A DNA stretch of 64,000 bases from Bacteroides sp. 224 (GCF_010500995.1 NZ_QVMK01000001.1:62001-126000); one strand, 5' to 3'. Counted from the first letter of the stretch, positions 49,264-59,788 are shown. Notes: generated by a model from the letters alone, not told the origin. Translations and numbers: made by a program.

Positions 49264-50383
49264 TTATTCGTTTTCTGCCCCTGCAAACTCCATCAGATAT
49301 GCCTTAACAAACCCATCGATCTTTCCGTCCATTACCCCATTCACATCAGATGTTTGGTAGTTGGTACGATGGTCTTTCACACGACGGTCGTCAAACACAT
49401 AGCTGCGTATTTGCGATCCCCACTCAATTTTTTGTTTGTTGGCTTCTATCTTCCGTTGTTCTGCCAGTCTCTTCTGCAACTCCATGTCATAGAGTTGAGA
49501 GCGAAGCAAACGCATGGCATTTTCGCGGTTATCTAATTGAGAACGGGTTTCGGTATTCTCGATAAGAATTTCTTTCTCTTCTCCGGTATCAGGGTCTTTG
49601 TATTTATAACGAAGACGAACACCGGTTTCCACCTTATTTACGTTCTGACCTCCGGCACCACCCGAACGGAATAAATCCCAGGTAATAGCCGCCGGATTGA
49701 TTTGTACCTCAATCGTATCATCTACCAAAGGAGTAACAAATACCGATGCAAACGAAGTCATTCGTTTTCCCTGCGCATTGTAAGGAGATACACGTACCAA
49801 ACGATGTACCCCATTCTCGCCTTTCAGATATCCATAGGCATAATCACCTTCTACCTGAATGGTACAGGTTTTGATACCTGCTTCGTCACCTTCCTGAAGG
49901 TTGGTTACTGTTCCTTTGTAGCCGTTGTCTTCTATCCAGCGCAGATACATACGCATCAGCATAGATGCCCAGTCCTGGCTTTCGGTTCCACCGGCTCCCG
50001 AGTTGATTTTAAGTACACAGCCCAGTTGGTCGGCTTCTTCGCGAAGCATATTTTTAAGTTCGAGGTTCTCCACTGTTTCCAGTGCAAGAGCATAAGCTTG
50101 GTCTACCTCTTCCTCGGTCACCAATTCGTCCTTACAGAAATCGAAAGCCAACTCCAGCTCATCAGCCATAGTCTTTACTTCTGTATAGCCCTCAATCCAT
50201 TTTTGGAGTCCTTTTACTAACTTCATTTGTGCTTCGGCTTTCTTTTGGTCGTCCCAAAATCCCGGAGCTTGTGTTCTTAATTGTTCTTCTTCGACTTGAA
50301 TTTTCTTCCCGTCGATGTCAAAGATACCTCCTCAGCGCATCTACGCGCTCTTTCACGTCTTTAAGTTGTTCTATTGTAATCAT
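49264..50383 (-). CDS. prfB: Peptide chain release factor 2, with programmed +1 frameshift
   Basis: RF2 recognises UGA and UAA. The first part starts at 50383 (MITIEQLKDVKERVDALRRYL) and meets an in-frame TGA at 50318-50320. The sequence AGGAGG-TAT-CTT-TGA-C is the classic RF2 frameshift site: an internal Shine-Dalgarno, the slippery CTT and a UGA read by the product itself. After the +1 shift the frame continues LDIDGKKIQVEEEQLRTQAPGFWDDQ into the long frame ending at 49264. GGQ is in SGGAGGQNVNKVETG; the codon-recognition loop reads VSPYNAQGKRMTSFASV, SPY where E. coli has SPF. The frameshift keeps RF2 at a constant level. Confidence 0.96.
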
Positions 50384-50506
50384 ATCATTTAAAAATTTGT
50401 GCAAACTTATAGAAAATATGTGGTTGCATAAACTCTTTAATCAGTTATTTTAGGTTGATGTTAAAGATGCTCATATTTCTGTTTGTACAGGGAATTTTTC
50501 GCCAAA

Positions 50507-50612
50507 ACCTAACGCACCTCACGCACTTGGGGTTGAAACGACTTGCAGTAAAGGGTTTGAGGTGCGTTAGGTGGTCGAAAATACCTAACGCACCAATCAC
50601 GCACCTAACGCG
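50507..50612. repeat. CTAACGCACC repeat cluster with hairpin
   Basis: ACCTAACGCACCTCA (from 50507) pairs perfectly over 15 bp with TGAGGTGCGTTAGGT (50558-50572). A further direct copy, ACCTAACGCACC...CACCTAACGCG, follows at 50583-50612, so two hairpins compete for one arm. Confidence 0.8.
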
Positions 50613-50711
50613 CGCCATAAAAACACAGCTCTCAGGCAGCATCAGATACCGCATTTGGTTTATACCTGTATAAGTCTGGCCATTTTAGGGCAAGGCAAAA
50701 AGATAAAAAAG

Positions 50712-50771
50712 ACCCGGGTCTTTCCTACCAAAACACCCGGATCTTTTCCATTGAAACATCCGGGTGTTTTT
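50712..50771. repeat. Tandem repeat, exact 23-bp period (ACCCGG core)
   Basis: ACCCGG starts at 50712 and 50735, and ATCCGG at 50758: three copies 23 bp apart, each followed by TCTTT or GTGTTTTT and a CAAAAC/GAAAC linker. The last unit could serve as a terminator. Confidence 0.88.
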
Positions 50772-50984
50772 AACGCAAACAAATAAGCAGTTAAAGCACC
50801 AAACAGTTATTTTCCGCTGCAACCAAAGCTTTGTTTTTTGCAGCTATTCTCACAGATGTAAGTACATGAAATACTTTTTCCATGGAAAAGAAAATTAGAT
50901 CGACTCTGAAACACGGACAAATATTCATTAAATTAAAATCCGTGCAATCTGTGGCATCTGTGTCTAAACTTTAATTTATTATAC

Positions 50985-50992
50985 TATTTTTG
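50985..50992 (+). promoter_or_regulatory. -7 box for the ECF sigma gene
   Basis: TATTTTTG fits TAnnTTTG exactly, 26 bp before the start codon. No -33 box was seen. Confidence 0.45.
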
Positions 50993-51018
50993 CAGATAAA
51001 TCTTTAAGTACACCATCC

Positions 51019-51588
51019 ATGCACACTGAGTTTAATTCCGATGTTCTTTTATGGAAGAGGTTCCTCAAAGGGGATTCGGAGGCCTATTCTCAGATATACC
51101 AACAAACGGTAAAGGATCTATTTCAGTACGGCTTATTGTATACTACAGACAGAGAACTGATTAAAGATTGCATTCACGATGTCTTTGTGAAGATCTATGC
51201 CAATCGTGCCAACCTGAATGTTACCAACAACATTATGGGCTACCTCATCGTTGCCCTAAAAAATACACTGCTCAACGCCCTGCAAAAAAACGCCAACCAC
51301 CCCACCACCGGCGAACCCGCCCCCGAAAAAGAAACAGCTACCGACCACTCTACTCCGGAAACCGCCTATATAAAAGAAGAAGAGGAACAACAAACCAAGC
51401 AAACCGTTCGCACCATCATGGCTGCACTACCCGAACGGCAACGCGAAATAATCTACTACCGCTATATGCAAGATATGAGTATTCAGGAAATTGCCGAGAT
51501 AACGGATATGAATTACCAATCTGTGTTAAACTCCATACAACGGGCACTGAATAAGGTGAAGGGGAAGTTTAGGAGAAAGGGGAAATAA
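51019..51588 (+). CDS. ECF sigma-70 factor
   Basis: A 189-residue extracytoplasmic-function sigma factor. Region 2 is WKRFLKGDSEAYSQIYQQTVKDLFQYG and DCIHDVFVKIY; region 4 is LPERQREIIYYRYMQDMSIQEIAEI, with the recognition helix NYQSVLNSIQRALNKVK. It should direct RNA polymerase to the transporter genes downstream. The anti-sigma gene follows after 130 bp. This pair controls many Bacteroides loci for host or yeast glycans. Confidence 0.93.
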   Translation: MHTEFNSDVLLWKRFLKGDSEAYSQIYQQTVKDLFQYGLLYTTDRELIKDCIHDVFVKIYANRANLNVTNNIMGYLIVALKNTLLNALQKNANHPTTGEPAPEKETATDHSTPETAYIKEEEEQQTKQTVRTIMAALPERQREIIYYRYMQDMSIQEIAEITDMNYQSVLNSIQRALNKVKGKFRRKGK

Positions 51589-51718
51589 TTAATTGACAGC
51601 TAACAATTGACAATTGCGATGTTGCAGAAATCTCTCTGCTACAAAGAAAAGATACTCAAAGAAAAAACTCCGAAAAACATGAGTATAAAACACAATCAGC
51701 TCTGTTATATGAATAGTT

Positions 51719-52933
51719 ATGATAAATAAAATGAATCTTAAAGCAACAAATACAGACTTTACACTATATACTTTTGAAGACTTTCTTCAAAATGATTTCT
51801 TTATATCTTCCATGAAGCATCCCACGGAAGAAACTATAAACTTCTGGAAACAATTCGAGCTTTCCGCCCCATCTAATATAAACGAGTTTACGGCAGCCAA
51901 AGAATATCTGGCAGCTTTATCAGTAAGCGAAGATACACTCTCCGATAATGAAATGACCGGTCTATGGGCGCGCATCGACACCACCAACGCACATACAGCA
52001 GGCAGCAAACGCAGAAAGCTGCGCTACATTGGGTGGAGTGCTGCGGCAAGCATCCTCCTTATTCTGGGTAGTTTCCTCCTGATAGAGAACTACGGCAAGC
52101 ATGGCACCCCCGATATCACCAACTTTGCCATGCAAACAAAGATCGACCTGCCCGAAACCACCGAAACCCTGCTGATCCTCTCCGAAGAGAAGACTGTAAG
52201 CATCAACAAAAAAGAATCGGAAATTACCTATAACAAACAAGATATTAAAGCCGATGAGGAAAGCATTGTGAAAGAAAAAACGGCTACCTACAATCAGTTG
52301 GTAATTCCTCGTGGCAAGCGTTCGGTGCTCACCTTCTCCGATGGTTCCAAAGTATGGATCAATTCGGGCACGCGGGTGATATATCCGGCCGAATTTGAAG
52401 ATAAAAAGCGCGAGATTTATGTAGATGGAGAGATTTACATTGAAGTGGCCAAAGACGAAAACCGCCCCTTCTATGTGCGCACCAAAGAGATGAACGTGCG
52501 TGTGTTAGGAACCAAGTTCAATGTAACAGCCTACGAGGCAGACTCGGCATACAGCGTGGTGCTGGTAGAAGGATCGGTTCAAGTAGAATCCGAACATAGC
52601 CCCAAAACAATATTAAGCCCCAATCAGATGTTTAGCATGGTCAACGGCAGCGTAGAAACAGACTATGTAGATGTAGATCAGTACACCTCCTGGATATATG
52701 GACTTTACAGATTTAAGAGCGCACCATTGAGCCATGTACTGAACAGACTCTCCATTTATTATGGAATCAATATAGAGTCAGAACCCTCTTTCAGTCAGAT
52801 TAAATGTTCGGGAAAGATCGATCTAAAAGATGATTTCGAGGTAGTACTCAACGGATTAACCTTTGTCGCACCCATAAAATATACGTATGATGAACAAAAA
52901 GCCACTTACCAAATTGTGAAAAACAGCGAGTAA
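51719..52933 (+). CDS. FecR-type anti-sigma factor
   Basis: A 404-residue inner-membrane protein. The cytoplasmic N-terminus binds the sigma factor. A helix (IGWSAAASILLILGSFLLI, ~103-121) crosses the membrane. The periplasmic FecR domain is VIPRGKRSVLTFSDGSKVWINSGTRVIYP and YVDGEIYIEVAKDENRPFYV, and the C-terminal DUF4974 (APLSHVLNRLSIYYGINIE) contacts the transporter's STN domain. A second Met four codons in could be the true start. The signal of ligand uptake passes from SusC to this protein and then to the sigma factor. Confidence 0.93.
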   Translation: MINKMNLKATNTDFTLYTFEDFLQNDFFISSMKHPTEETINFWKQFELSAPSNINEFTAAKEYLAALSVSEDTLSDNEMTGLWARIDTTNAHTAGSKRRKLRYIGWSAAASILLILGSFLLIENYGKHGTPDITNFAMQTKIDLPETTETLLILSEEKTVSINKKESEITYNKQDIKADEESIVKEKTATYNQLVIPRGKRSVLTFSDGSKVWINSGTRVIYPAEFEDKKREIYVDGEIYIEVAKDENRPFYVRTKEMNVRVLGTKFNVTAYEADSAYSVVLVEGSVQVESEHSPKTILSPNQMFSMVNGSVETDYVDVDQYTSWIYGLYRFKSAPLSHVLNRLSIYYGINIESEPSFSQIKCSGKIDLKDDFEVVLNGLTFVAPIKYTYDEQKATYQIVKNSE

Positions 52934-53085
52934 AAACATAAAGAGTAGTTAACCAAAATCAAATTCTAATTTATGACGTATTATTTCAATAGTGGATGAT
53001 GCTGCAGCATCGTCCGGGAGGCGCTTTGTCTCTAAAAAACAAGAGTTTTTTATAATACTTATGTGAAACATCAACTTTATCAACA

Positions 53086-56000
53086 ATGAGAAATGCAACA
53101 AACAAATGGAAGGATAAAGTACTGGGACTATTCATTTGTTTCCTGTTTGCAGGAACAAGTCCGGCCTTAGCCAGTAGTAACTTCCATTACTCACAAATGA
53201 AAACCCTTTCCATCCATGTAGAGAACAGAACATTGAGGGAAGCTTTCAAAGAAATCGAGAAAAACAGTCAATTTGTATTCTTCTATTTAGATGATGACAT
53301 CGACTTGGAACGCAAAGTCTCTTTCAACATCAAAGGAGAAAAGATAGAAGATATACTCAACAAACTCCTGGAAGGTACATCCTGCAAGTATCAGGTTGCC
53401 GACCGCCAGGTATTTATCTCCGGCAAAGGTACAAGTAGTGCCGACGCACAACAGCAAAACGGGCGCAAGATATCAGGGCGTATCACCGACATCAAAGGAG
53501 AACCTCTGATTGGGGTGAACGTAGCCGAAGAAGGCTCAACCAATGGCGTGATAACCAATGTAGACGGTTTGTACGAATTACGCGTTAACAAAAAGAACGC
53601 CATCGTAAAAGCCTCTTATGTAGGGTTTAAAGTAGCCGAAGTAAAAGTTACAGGTTCTACCAATATCTACGACATTATATTGGAAGAACAAGTAAACGAG
53701 CTGGAAGAAACCGTAATCGTAGGTTTCGGTACCCAACGTAAAATCAGTAACATCGGTGCGCAATCTACACTTAGCGTGGCAGACATCAAAGCGCCATCGG
53801 CCAGTTTAACCAGTGTGTTATCCGGACGTTTGGCAGGGGTAGTAGCCGTTCAGCGAACCGGAGAACCCGGAAAAGACGCAGCCGACATCTGGATTCGTGG
53901 TATCTCCACACCAAATAACTCCCGCCCTTTAATATTGGTAGATGGAGTAGAACGTGCTTTTAACGACATCGACCCGGAAGATGTGGAATCACTCACTACC
54001 CTGAAAGATGCTTCTGCAACAGCCGTTTACGGGGTTCGCGGTGCAAATGGTGTAATCATTATCAAAACAAAACCCGGTAAGGTAGGTAAGCCCACCATCA
54101 GTGCCGATTATTACGAATCGTTTACCCGTTTCACCAAGAAGGTGGATCTTGCCGATGGCGTTAGCTATATGCATGCCGCTAATGAGGCGTTAAAAAACGA
54201 TGGCTTGGCACCTAAATATTCCGAAGAACATATCAAAAACACGCAAGCAGGGTTCGACCCCTATCTATACCCGAATGTAGACTGGATCAAAGAATGTTTC
54301 GAAGACTGGGGGCACAATCGTCGTGTAAACGTAAACATACGCGGGGGTAGCGAAAGAGCCACTTATTATGCTTCTGTTAGCTACTACAACGAAACCGGTA
54401 TGACGGCCACCGACAATAGCATCAAAGGATACGATTCAAAGATGAAGTACGATCGTTATAACTTTACCACTAATATCGCTATTAACGCTACTTCCACCAC
54501 CAAAGTAGAAATTGGTGCGCAAGGATATTTGGGTGAGGGTAATTACCCGGCCATTTCATCGGGTACTATATACGGATCGGCCATGTCTATCTCTCCGGTA
54601 GATTATCCGAAGATGTTCTACATTAACGGAGAGGCTTTTGTTCCTGGTATCAATCCCAATGGTGGTTTCCGCAATCCGTATGCCGATGCTACGCGTCGCG
54701 GTTATGAGAATCTTACCAAAAACCAAATTTACTCTAACCTGCGTATTACGCAAGACTTGGACATGATAACCAAAGGACTGAAGTTAACCGCTATGTATGC
54801 ATTCGATGTATATAATGAAGTAAAACTTAAACAAGATCGTAGAGAATCTACTTATTACTTCCAGAACACGAATGTGCCTTATGATATGGATGGCTATCCG
54901 ATACTGTCGAAAACATACACCGGATCAGACGTTCTCGGTTTCTCTCAAACATCAAGCGGTAACAAGAAAACTTACCTGGAGGCATCACTCAACTACGATC
55001 GTACATTCGGCGATCATCGGGTAAGCGGGCTTTTCTTATTCAACCAGGAACAAAAGTTGATACAACAAAAAGACATCACCCTCGAAAACTCGCTTCCCTA
55101 TAGAATGAGGGGGATTGCCGGCCGTGTTACTTATTCGTGGAAAGACCGTTATTTCGGCGAATTCAATGTAGGTTACAATGGTTCGGAAAACTTCTCTCCT
55201 AAAAAACGCTACGGTACATTCCCGGCTTTCGGTTTAGGATGGGTAGTTTCTAATGAGAAGTTCTGGGAACCCATTTCGGGCACTGTTTCTTTCCTTAAAA
55301 TACGCTATACCGATGGTAAAATTGGTAACAGTAATGTAAACGACAGACGTTTCATGTACCTCGACCAGTTAAAAGGAAGTGGAAGTTATGGCTACATTCT
55401 GGGTCCTAACGGAACCAAATTCGGAGGATACGAAATAGTGAACAATGCAGTAGACCTTGTTTGGGAAGAAGCCCGAAAACAAGATTTGGGTATTGATATA
55501 AAGCTGTTTAATGATGACCTGTCTATTATATTCGATGTATTTAAAGAAAGACGCGAGAACATTTTGTTAAAACGTTCCAACTCAATTCCGTCATTCCTGG
55601 GATACAACACGGCTGCTCCTTACGGCAACGTAGGTATTGTAGAGAATAAAGGTTTCGATGGAACCATCGAATACAACAAACGATTGAATAGAGACTGGAC
55701 TCTTTCTCTTCGGGGAAATGTAACCTACAATGAAGATAAGTGGATAAAAGGCGAATTGCCCGATCAAAAATATTCGTGGATGAACCAGAATGGCAACAAT
55801 ATCAATGCAAAAACCGGATACATTGCCGAAGGCTTATTTACCCAAGCCGAGATTGATGATATATCTCGCTGGGAAGCACTCTCGCCCGAGAATAAGGCCA
55901 TAACGCCCAGACCTTTTGCTACACAGTTCGGCACGATAAAAGCCGGAGATATTAAATACAAAGACCTGAATAACGACGGCAAAATCGATGCTTACGATAA

Positions 56001-56523
56001 AAGCTATATTTGCCGGGGAGATGTTCCTAAATTCGTATACGGTTTCGGTTTCACTGTAGGATGGAAGGAACTGTCTGTAGGAATGCTCTTTCAGGGAGTA
56101 CACAATGCCGAACGTCTTTTAAGTGGCAACAGTATTCAGCCATTTAACAGTGGCGGTGGTGCAGGTAATCTATACCATAATATAGAAGATCGCTGGACGG
56201 AAGAAAACCCAAACCAAAATGTTTTCTACCCACGTTTATCTTACGGAGCCGAAACCGGCAGTAACCAGAATAACTTCCAGCCAAGCACTTGGTGGCTACG
56301 CGATGTAAGCTTTCTGCGTCTGAAAACGTTGCAGATCTCTTATAACTTACCCAAAGACTGGGTGCGCAAAGTTTCGTTAAAGAATGCCGCTGTATACGTA
56401 ATGGGTAACAACCTGTTTACACTAAGCAAATTTAAATTGTGGGATCCCGAGTTGAATACCGATAATGGTTCTTCTTATCCCAATACGACCTCTTATTCCA
56501 TTGGAGTTAATTTCACTTTCTAA
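53086..56523 (+). CDS. SusC-type TonB-dependent transporter with STN domain
   Basis: A 1145-residue outer-membrane transporter. After the signal peptide an STN (secretin/TonB N-terminal) domain is clear (LSIHVENRTLREAFKEIEKN, VSFNIKGEKIEDILNKLLEG), then a carboxypeptidase-like domain (GRITDIKGEPLIGVNV), the TonB box region (LEETVIVGFGTQRKI), and the SusC plug signature (DVESLTTLKDASATAVYGVRGANGVIII). The barrel ends in SIGVNFTF. The STN domain signals to the FecR/ECF pair just upstream. Together with the next gene it imports glycan fragments. Confidence 0.96.
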   Translation: MRNATNKWKDKVLGLFICFLFAGTSPALASSNFHYSQMKTLSIHVENRTLREAFKEIEKNSQFVFFYLDDDIDLERKVSFNIKGEKIEDILNKLLEGTSCKYQVADRQVFISGKGTSSADAQQQNGRKISGRITDIKGEPLIGVNVAEEGSTNGVITNVDGLYELRVNKKNAIVKASYVGFKVAEVKVTGSTNIYDIILEEQVNELEETVIVGFGTQRKISNIGAQSTLSVADIKAPSASLTSVLSGRLAGVVAVQRTGEPGKDAADIWIRGISTPNNSRPLILVDGVERAFNDIDPEDVESLTTLKDASATAVYGVRGANGVIIIKTKPGKVGKPTISADYYESFTRFTKKVDLADGVSYMHAANEALKNDGLAPKYSEEHIKNTQAGFDPYLYPNVDWIKECFEDWGHNRRVNVNIRGGSERATYYASVSYYNETGMTATDNSIKGYDSKMKYDRYNFTTNIAINATSTTKVEIGAQGYLGEGNYPAISSGTIYGSAMSISPVDYPKMFYINGEAFVPGINPNGGFRNPYADATRRGYENLTKNQIYSNLRITQDLDMITKGLKLTAMYAFDVYNEVKLKQDRRESTYYFQNTNVPYDMDGYPILSKTYTGSDVLGFSQTSSGNKKTYLEASLNYDRTFGDHRVSGLFLFNQEQKLIQQKDITLENSLPYRMRGIAGRVTYSWKDRYFGEFNVGYNGSENFSPKKRYGTFPAFGLGWVVSNEKFWEPISGTVSFLKIRYTDGKIGNSNVNDRRFMYLDQLKGSGSYGYILGPNGTKFGGYEIVNNAVDLVWEEARKQDLGIDIKLFNDDLSIIFDVFKERRENILLKRSNSIPSFLGYNTAAPYGNVGIVENKGFDGTIEYNKRLNRDWTLSLRGNVTYNEDKWIKGELPDQKYSWMNQNGNNINAKTGYIAEGLFTQAEIDDISRWEALSPENKAITPRPFATQFGTIKAGDIKYKDLNNDGKIDAYDKSYICRGDVPKFVYGFGFTVGWKELSVGMLFQGVHNAERLLSGNSIQPFNSGGGAGNLYHNIEDRWTEENPNQNVFYPRLSYGAETGSNQNNFQPSTWWLRDVSFLRLKTLQISYNLPKDWVRKVSLKNAAVYVMGNNLFTLSKFKLWDPELNTDNGSSYPNTTSYSIGVNFTF

Positions 56524-56534
56524 AACATACGATT

Positions 56535-58469
56535 ATGAACAAATATATATTAGCAGGTATTTTATCACTCGTACTGGTAACGACTTCTTGCTCAGACTAT
56601 TTCGATCAGGTGCCGGATGACCGCTTATCTATGAATGAGGTTTTCAAAACCAGAGACGGAGCACTGGGATATCTGGCAGGTGTGTATACCTACCTCCCCG
56701 ATGAATTTAATCAGAGACAAGTGCACGAAACATCGTTATATCGTACACCCGGCCCGTGGACGGCTGCTTCCGACGAGGCAGAGTATGTTTCATCCGGCAA
56801 TAAAGCCAAGTTGATTAACAACAACACCATGAGTGCTACCGAAGAAACGATGGTAAAAACACGTTGGAAGAGCTGGTTCTCGGGCGTTCGCGAGTCGTTT
56901 GTATTCACCAGATACATTGACCAAACACCAACCGACCAGGTAAACCCATCCGAAAAGCAGCAATGGAAAGCAGAAGCAAAAGCTTTGCGCGCCATCTACT
57001 TTTTCTACCTGGTACGCACGTACGGCCCTGTACCTTTACTGCAAAAAGAATATGAACAAGGTACACCAACTGATGAGTTGCAGTTGCCTCGCAGCACTGT
57101 AGATGAGTGTTTCAACTACATTGTAGCCCAATTAAAGGAAGCGCAAAAAGAAGGATTGCTGGACAATGCCTCATCCGATGCCGTTAGTGGGTTGGGACGT
57201 ATTGATAAAGCCATTGCCCAAGCCTTTATTATCGAGGCACTTACCTACCGTGCCAGTTGGTTATTCAACGGAGAGTGCAATTACTATGCAAACTTAGCCA
57301 ATGAGGACGGAACGAAGTTGTTTCCCGCTGTTCCCGATCAGCAAACCATCAAAACAAACTGGCAGAAGGTAGTTACAGAATGCCAGGCATTCCTTACTAC
57401 TTACGGAAGCCGCTACCAGCTGATGTATACCAACAAAGACGGTAAAGATGTAACAGACACCGATGCAAGCGGATATGATCCGTATGAATCCTATCGCCGC
57501 GCGGTTAGAACTCCCCGCAGTGAAATTAACAACAACCGGGAAATGATATTCTATCGTATCGACAACTCTGCCGGAACTATGCAGTACGACCGCATGCCTA
57601 ACGACCGCCGCATCAGCGATACCAATTACAAAGGCGGTAGCCTGCTGGGTGCCACACAAGAGCAGGTAGATGCTTATTTCATGGCTAACGGTATGTCGCC
57701 CATCCTCGGATATAAAGCCGACGGCGTGACCCCAATTTATAACGAAGAAGCCGGTTATGTAGAAGATGGAATGAGCAAAGAAGCCTATAAATCTTCCACC
57801 GGGCAGGTGTATGCTCCGCTGGGTACACGAATGATGTATGTAAACCGCGAACCACGCTTCTATGCCGATATTACCTTCAACGGGCAAAAGTGGTTTGAAG
57901 GAACCAACGGCGGCAACGTTTCCGATTTCTATTACAGCGGAGACTGTGGTAAGAAAGGCGGTGTAAACGACTATACCAGCACCGGCTACTTAGTACGTAA
58001 ATGTATGGGAGCCGGCAACCGGAGTCAAAGCTTAGTATGTATTTTACTACGTTTACCCAATATCTACTTCAACTATATGGAAGCGCTTTGCCATACAGAT
58101 CCTACACACAGCGATATTTGGAAATACATGAATCAAATTCGTAAACGTGCAGGCATCCCTATGTATGGCGAAGGTACCAATGCCTTACCACGCCCAAGTA
58201 ATAAAGACGATATAATGGAGTTGATACGCAAAGAGAAACGTGTAGAACTATCTTTCGAGAATTGTCGCTACTTTGATGTTCGTCGTTGGGGATTGGCCAA
58301 TGAGTACTTCAACAGACCGATTCATGGTATGAATATTAACGGAGATGGTGAAGACTTCTTCATACGCTCGCAAGTGGTGGAACGCAAATTCGATCGTCAG
58401 TACTTCTTCCCCATTCCTCAGGGAGAGATAGACGTAGATAAGAACTTAGTTCAAAACCCCGGATATTAA
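56535..58469 (+). CDS. SusD/RagB-type glycan-binding lipoprotein
   Basis: A 644-residue lipoprotein with lipobox LVTTSC, 11 bp after the SusC gene. The SusD helices (EKQQWKAEAKALRAIYFFYLVRTYGPVPLL) and the C-terminal KEKRVELSFENCRYFDVRRWG and FFPIPQGEIDVD are present. It is longer than typical (about 550), with extra loops in the middle (~290-430) that could shape glycan binding. It forms the lid of the transporter. Confidence 0.94.
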   Translation: MNKYILAGILSLVLVTTSCSDYFDQVPDDRLSMNEVFKTRDGALGYLAGVYTYLPDEFNQRQVHETSLYRTPGPWTAASDEAEYVSSGNKAKLINNNTMSATEETMVKTRWKSWFSGVRESFVFTRYIDQTPTDQVNPSEKQQWKAEAKALRAIYFFYLVRTYGPVPLLQKEYEQGTPTDELQLPRSTVDECFNYIVAQLKEAQKEGLLDNASSDAVSGLGRIDKAIAQAFIIEALTYRASWLFNGECNYYANLANEDGTKLFPAVPDQQTIKTNWQKVVTECQAFLTTYGSRYQLMYTNKDGKDVTDTDASGYDPYESYRRAVRTPRSEINNNREMIFYRIDNSAGTMQYDRMPNDRRISDTNYKGGSLLGATQEQVDAYFMANGMSPILGYKADGVTPIYNEEAGYVEDGMSKEAYKSSTGQVYAPLGTRMMYVNREPRFYADITFNGQKWFEGTNGGNVSDFYYSGDCGKKGGVNDYTSTGYLVRKCMGAGNRSQSLVCILLRLPNIYFNYMEALCHTDPTHSDIWKYMNQIRKRAGIPMYGEGTNALPRPSNKDDIMELIRKEKRVELSFENCRYFDVRRWGLANEYFNRPIHGMNINGDGEDFFIRSQVVERKFDRQYFFPIPQGEIDVDKNLVQNPGY

Positions 58470-58490
58470 TCAATTTAACTTATTACGATT

Positions 58491-59777
58491 ATGATCAAAC
58501 AATATATTATATCGGCCATATCCTTGTTTTGCGGAGCCTGTTTTATATCTGCTTGCAGCGACGACGACGATTCGGTTTATGTGCTCGACTACGAAATAGT
58601 AACCCCTTATACCAATGCCGACACATGGGTGGCTTACGATGCATTCAACGAATACCTGTTGGACAAAGAGACACATATCTATAAGAAAGACAGCAGTGTG
58701 CCCAACGGTGCCAATACCAAAAAGACTGTAGGTGCCATCTGGACACAAGCCATTTATTGGGATATGTCGATGAACGCCTACAAGCGCGCCGTAAAAGAGA
58801 ATGATGCAGCTAAGCAAACAAAATACAAAGCGCTGGTAGACGAAATATTCGAAGGTAACAAAGCACATTACGTAGACTTCAACTGGCACGACCCCAATGG
58901 CGAAACCGGTTGGTTTATCTACGACGACATCATGTGGTGGACTATCTCTCACGCACGTGCCTACGAGTTATTCAAAGATGAGAAGTACCTGAAGCTGGCC
59001 GACGAAAGCTTTTGCCGCGTATGGCATGGCTCGTACATTGTAAAAGACAGAGGCTCTTACGATAAAGTAGACGGTGGTATGTTCTGGCAATGGAACCAAA
59101 GCAATCCGCCCGATACCAGTGGCAAAGGTAAGATGGCATGTATCAACTTCCCGACGGTTATTGCTGCTATGACGTTGTACAACAGCATTTCCCCATCAGA
59201 CGAACAACACAAGAAGGATGATGAAACCGGATTTGGCGGAAACTCAAACTACCCAAGATGGCACAGCCGCGATACATACCTTGCCAATGCAAAGGAAATC
59301 TATGATTGGGGAGTGAAAAACCTCTTCGACAAGAATACAGGTAATGTAGCCGATAGTCGTCACGGAAACGATGTGGCCTGGAAAGCAACCGTTTACAACC
59401 AAGGTACATTCATTGGCGCATCTTGTATGCTATACAAACTCACCGGCGAACAGGAATATCTGGACAATGCCATCATGGCTACCAAATATACCATGGATAC
59501 CATGTCGGAACCGTTGTACATCCTCCCATTCAAAGATGGAGAAGAGCAAGGCATCTACACAGCCATCTTTGCGCAATACATGGAGATGCTGGTTTACGAT
59601 TGCGGACAAACTCAATTCCGTCCCTGGTTGGAACGCACCATTAATTACGGATGGAAATACCGGAACGAGCGTAACCTGACTAACAAAGATTACAGTAAGG
59701 TGCCCGGAAAAGATGTTTCCTGCTACGATGCTTCGGGAGTACCCGCGTTAATGCTTGTATTGCCGACTGATAAATAA
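58491..59777 (+). CDS. GH76 endo-alpha-1,6-mannanase lipoprotein
   Basis: A 428-residue lipoprotein (ISAC lipobox, then SDDDDS, a surface-export-like signal). The alpha/alpha-barrel of GH76 is recognised by WTQAIYWDMSMNAYKRA, FIYDDIMWWTISHARAYELF with the catalytic Asp-Asp pair (~144), and GGMFWQWNQSN. GH76 enzymes cut alpha-1,6-mannan backbones, such as those of yeast cell walls. It is the only glycoside hydrolase in this locus, so it defines the likely substrate. It lies 21 bp from susD. Confidence 0.93.
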   Translation: MIKQYIISAISLFCGACFISACSDDDDSVYVLDYEIVTPYTNADTWVAYDAFNEYLLDKETHIYKKDSSVPNGANTKKTVGAIWTQAIYWDMSMNAYKRAVKENDAAKQTKYKALVDEIFEGNKAHYVDFNWHDPNGETGWFIYDDIMWWTISHARAYELFKDEKYLKLADESFCRVWHGSYIVKDRGSYDKVDGGMFWQWNQSNPPDTSGKGKMACINFPTVIAAMTLYNSISPSDEQHKKDDETGFGGNSNYPRWHSRDTYLANAKEIYDWGVKNLFDKNTGNVADSRHGNDVAWKATVYNQGTFIGASCMLYKLTGEQEYLDNAIMATKYTMDTMSEPLYILPFKDGEEQGIYTAIFAQYMEMLVYDCGQTQFRPWLERTINYGWKYRNERNLTNKDYSKVPGKDVSCYDASGVPALMLVLPTDK

Positions 59778-59788
59778 AGAAGCTAATG

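Larger units (their letters stand above)
50384..51018. other. Repeat-rich 635-bp intergenic region
   Basis: No gene was found. It holds a cluster of CTAACGCACC-type repeats (50507-50612), a 23-bp-period tandem repeat (50712-50771), a weak hairpin of ACACGGAC/GTCCGTG-type words (50905-50965), and a TATTTTTG box (50985-50992) 26 bp before the ECF sigma gene. Confidence 0.7.

Noticed and set aside
49056..49286. 76-residue frame across the ACACAGAGG hairpin
   Set aside because: It is coded almost wholly by the inverted repeat and overlaps the prfB end; no homology signal.
50226..50383. prfB as a pseudogene because of the in-frame TGA
   Set aside because: The stop sits in the known RF2 programmed frameshift context, and the protein is otherwise intact.
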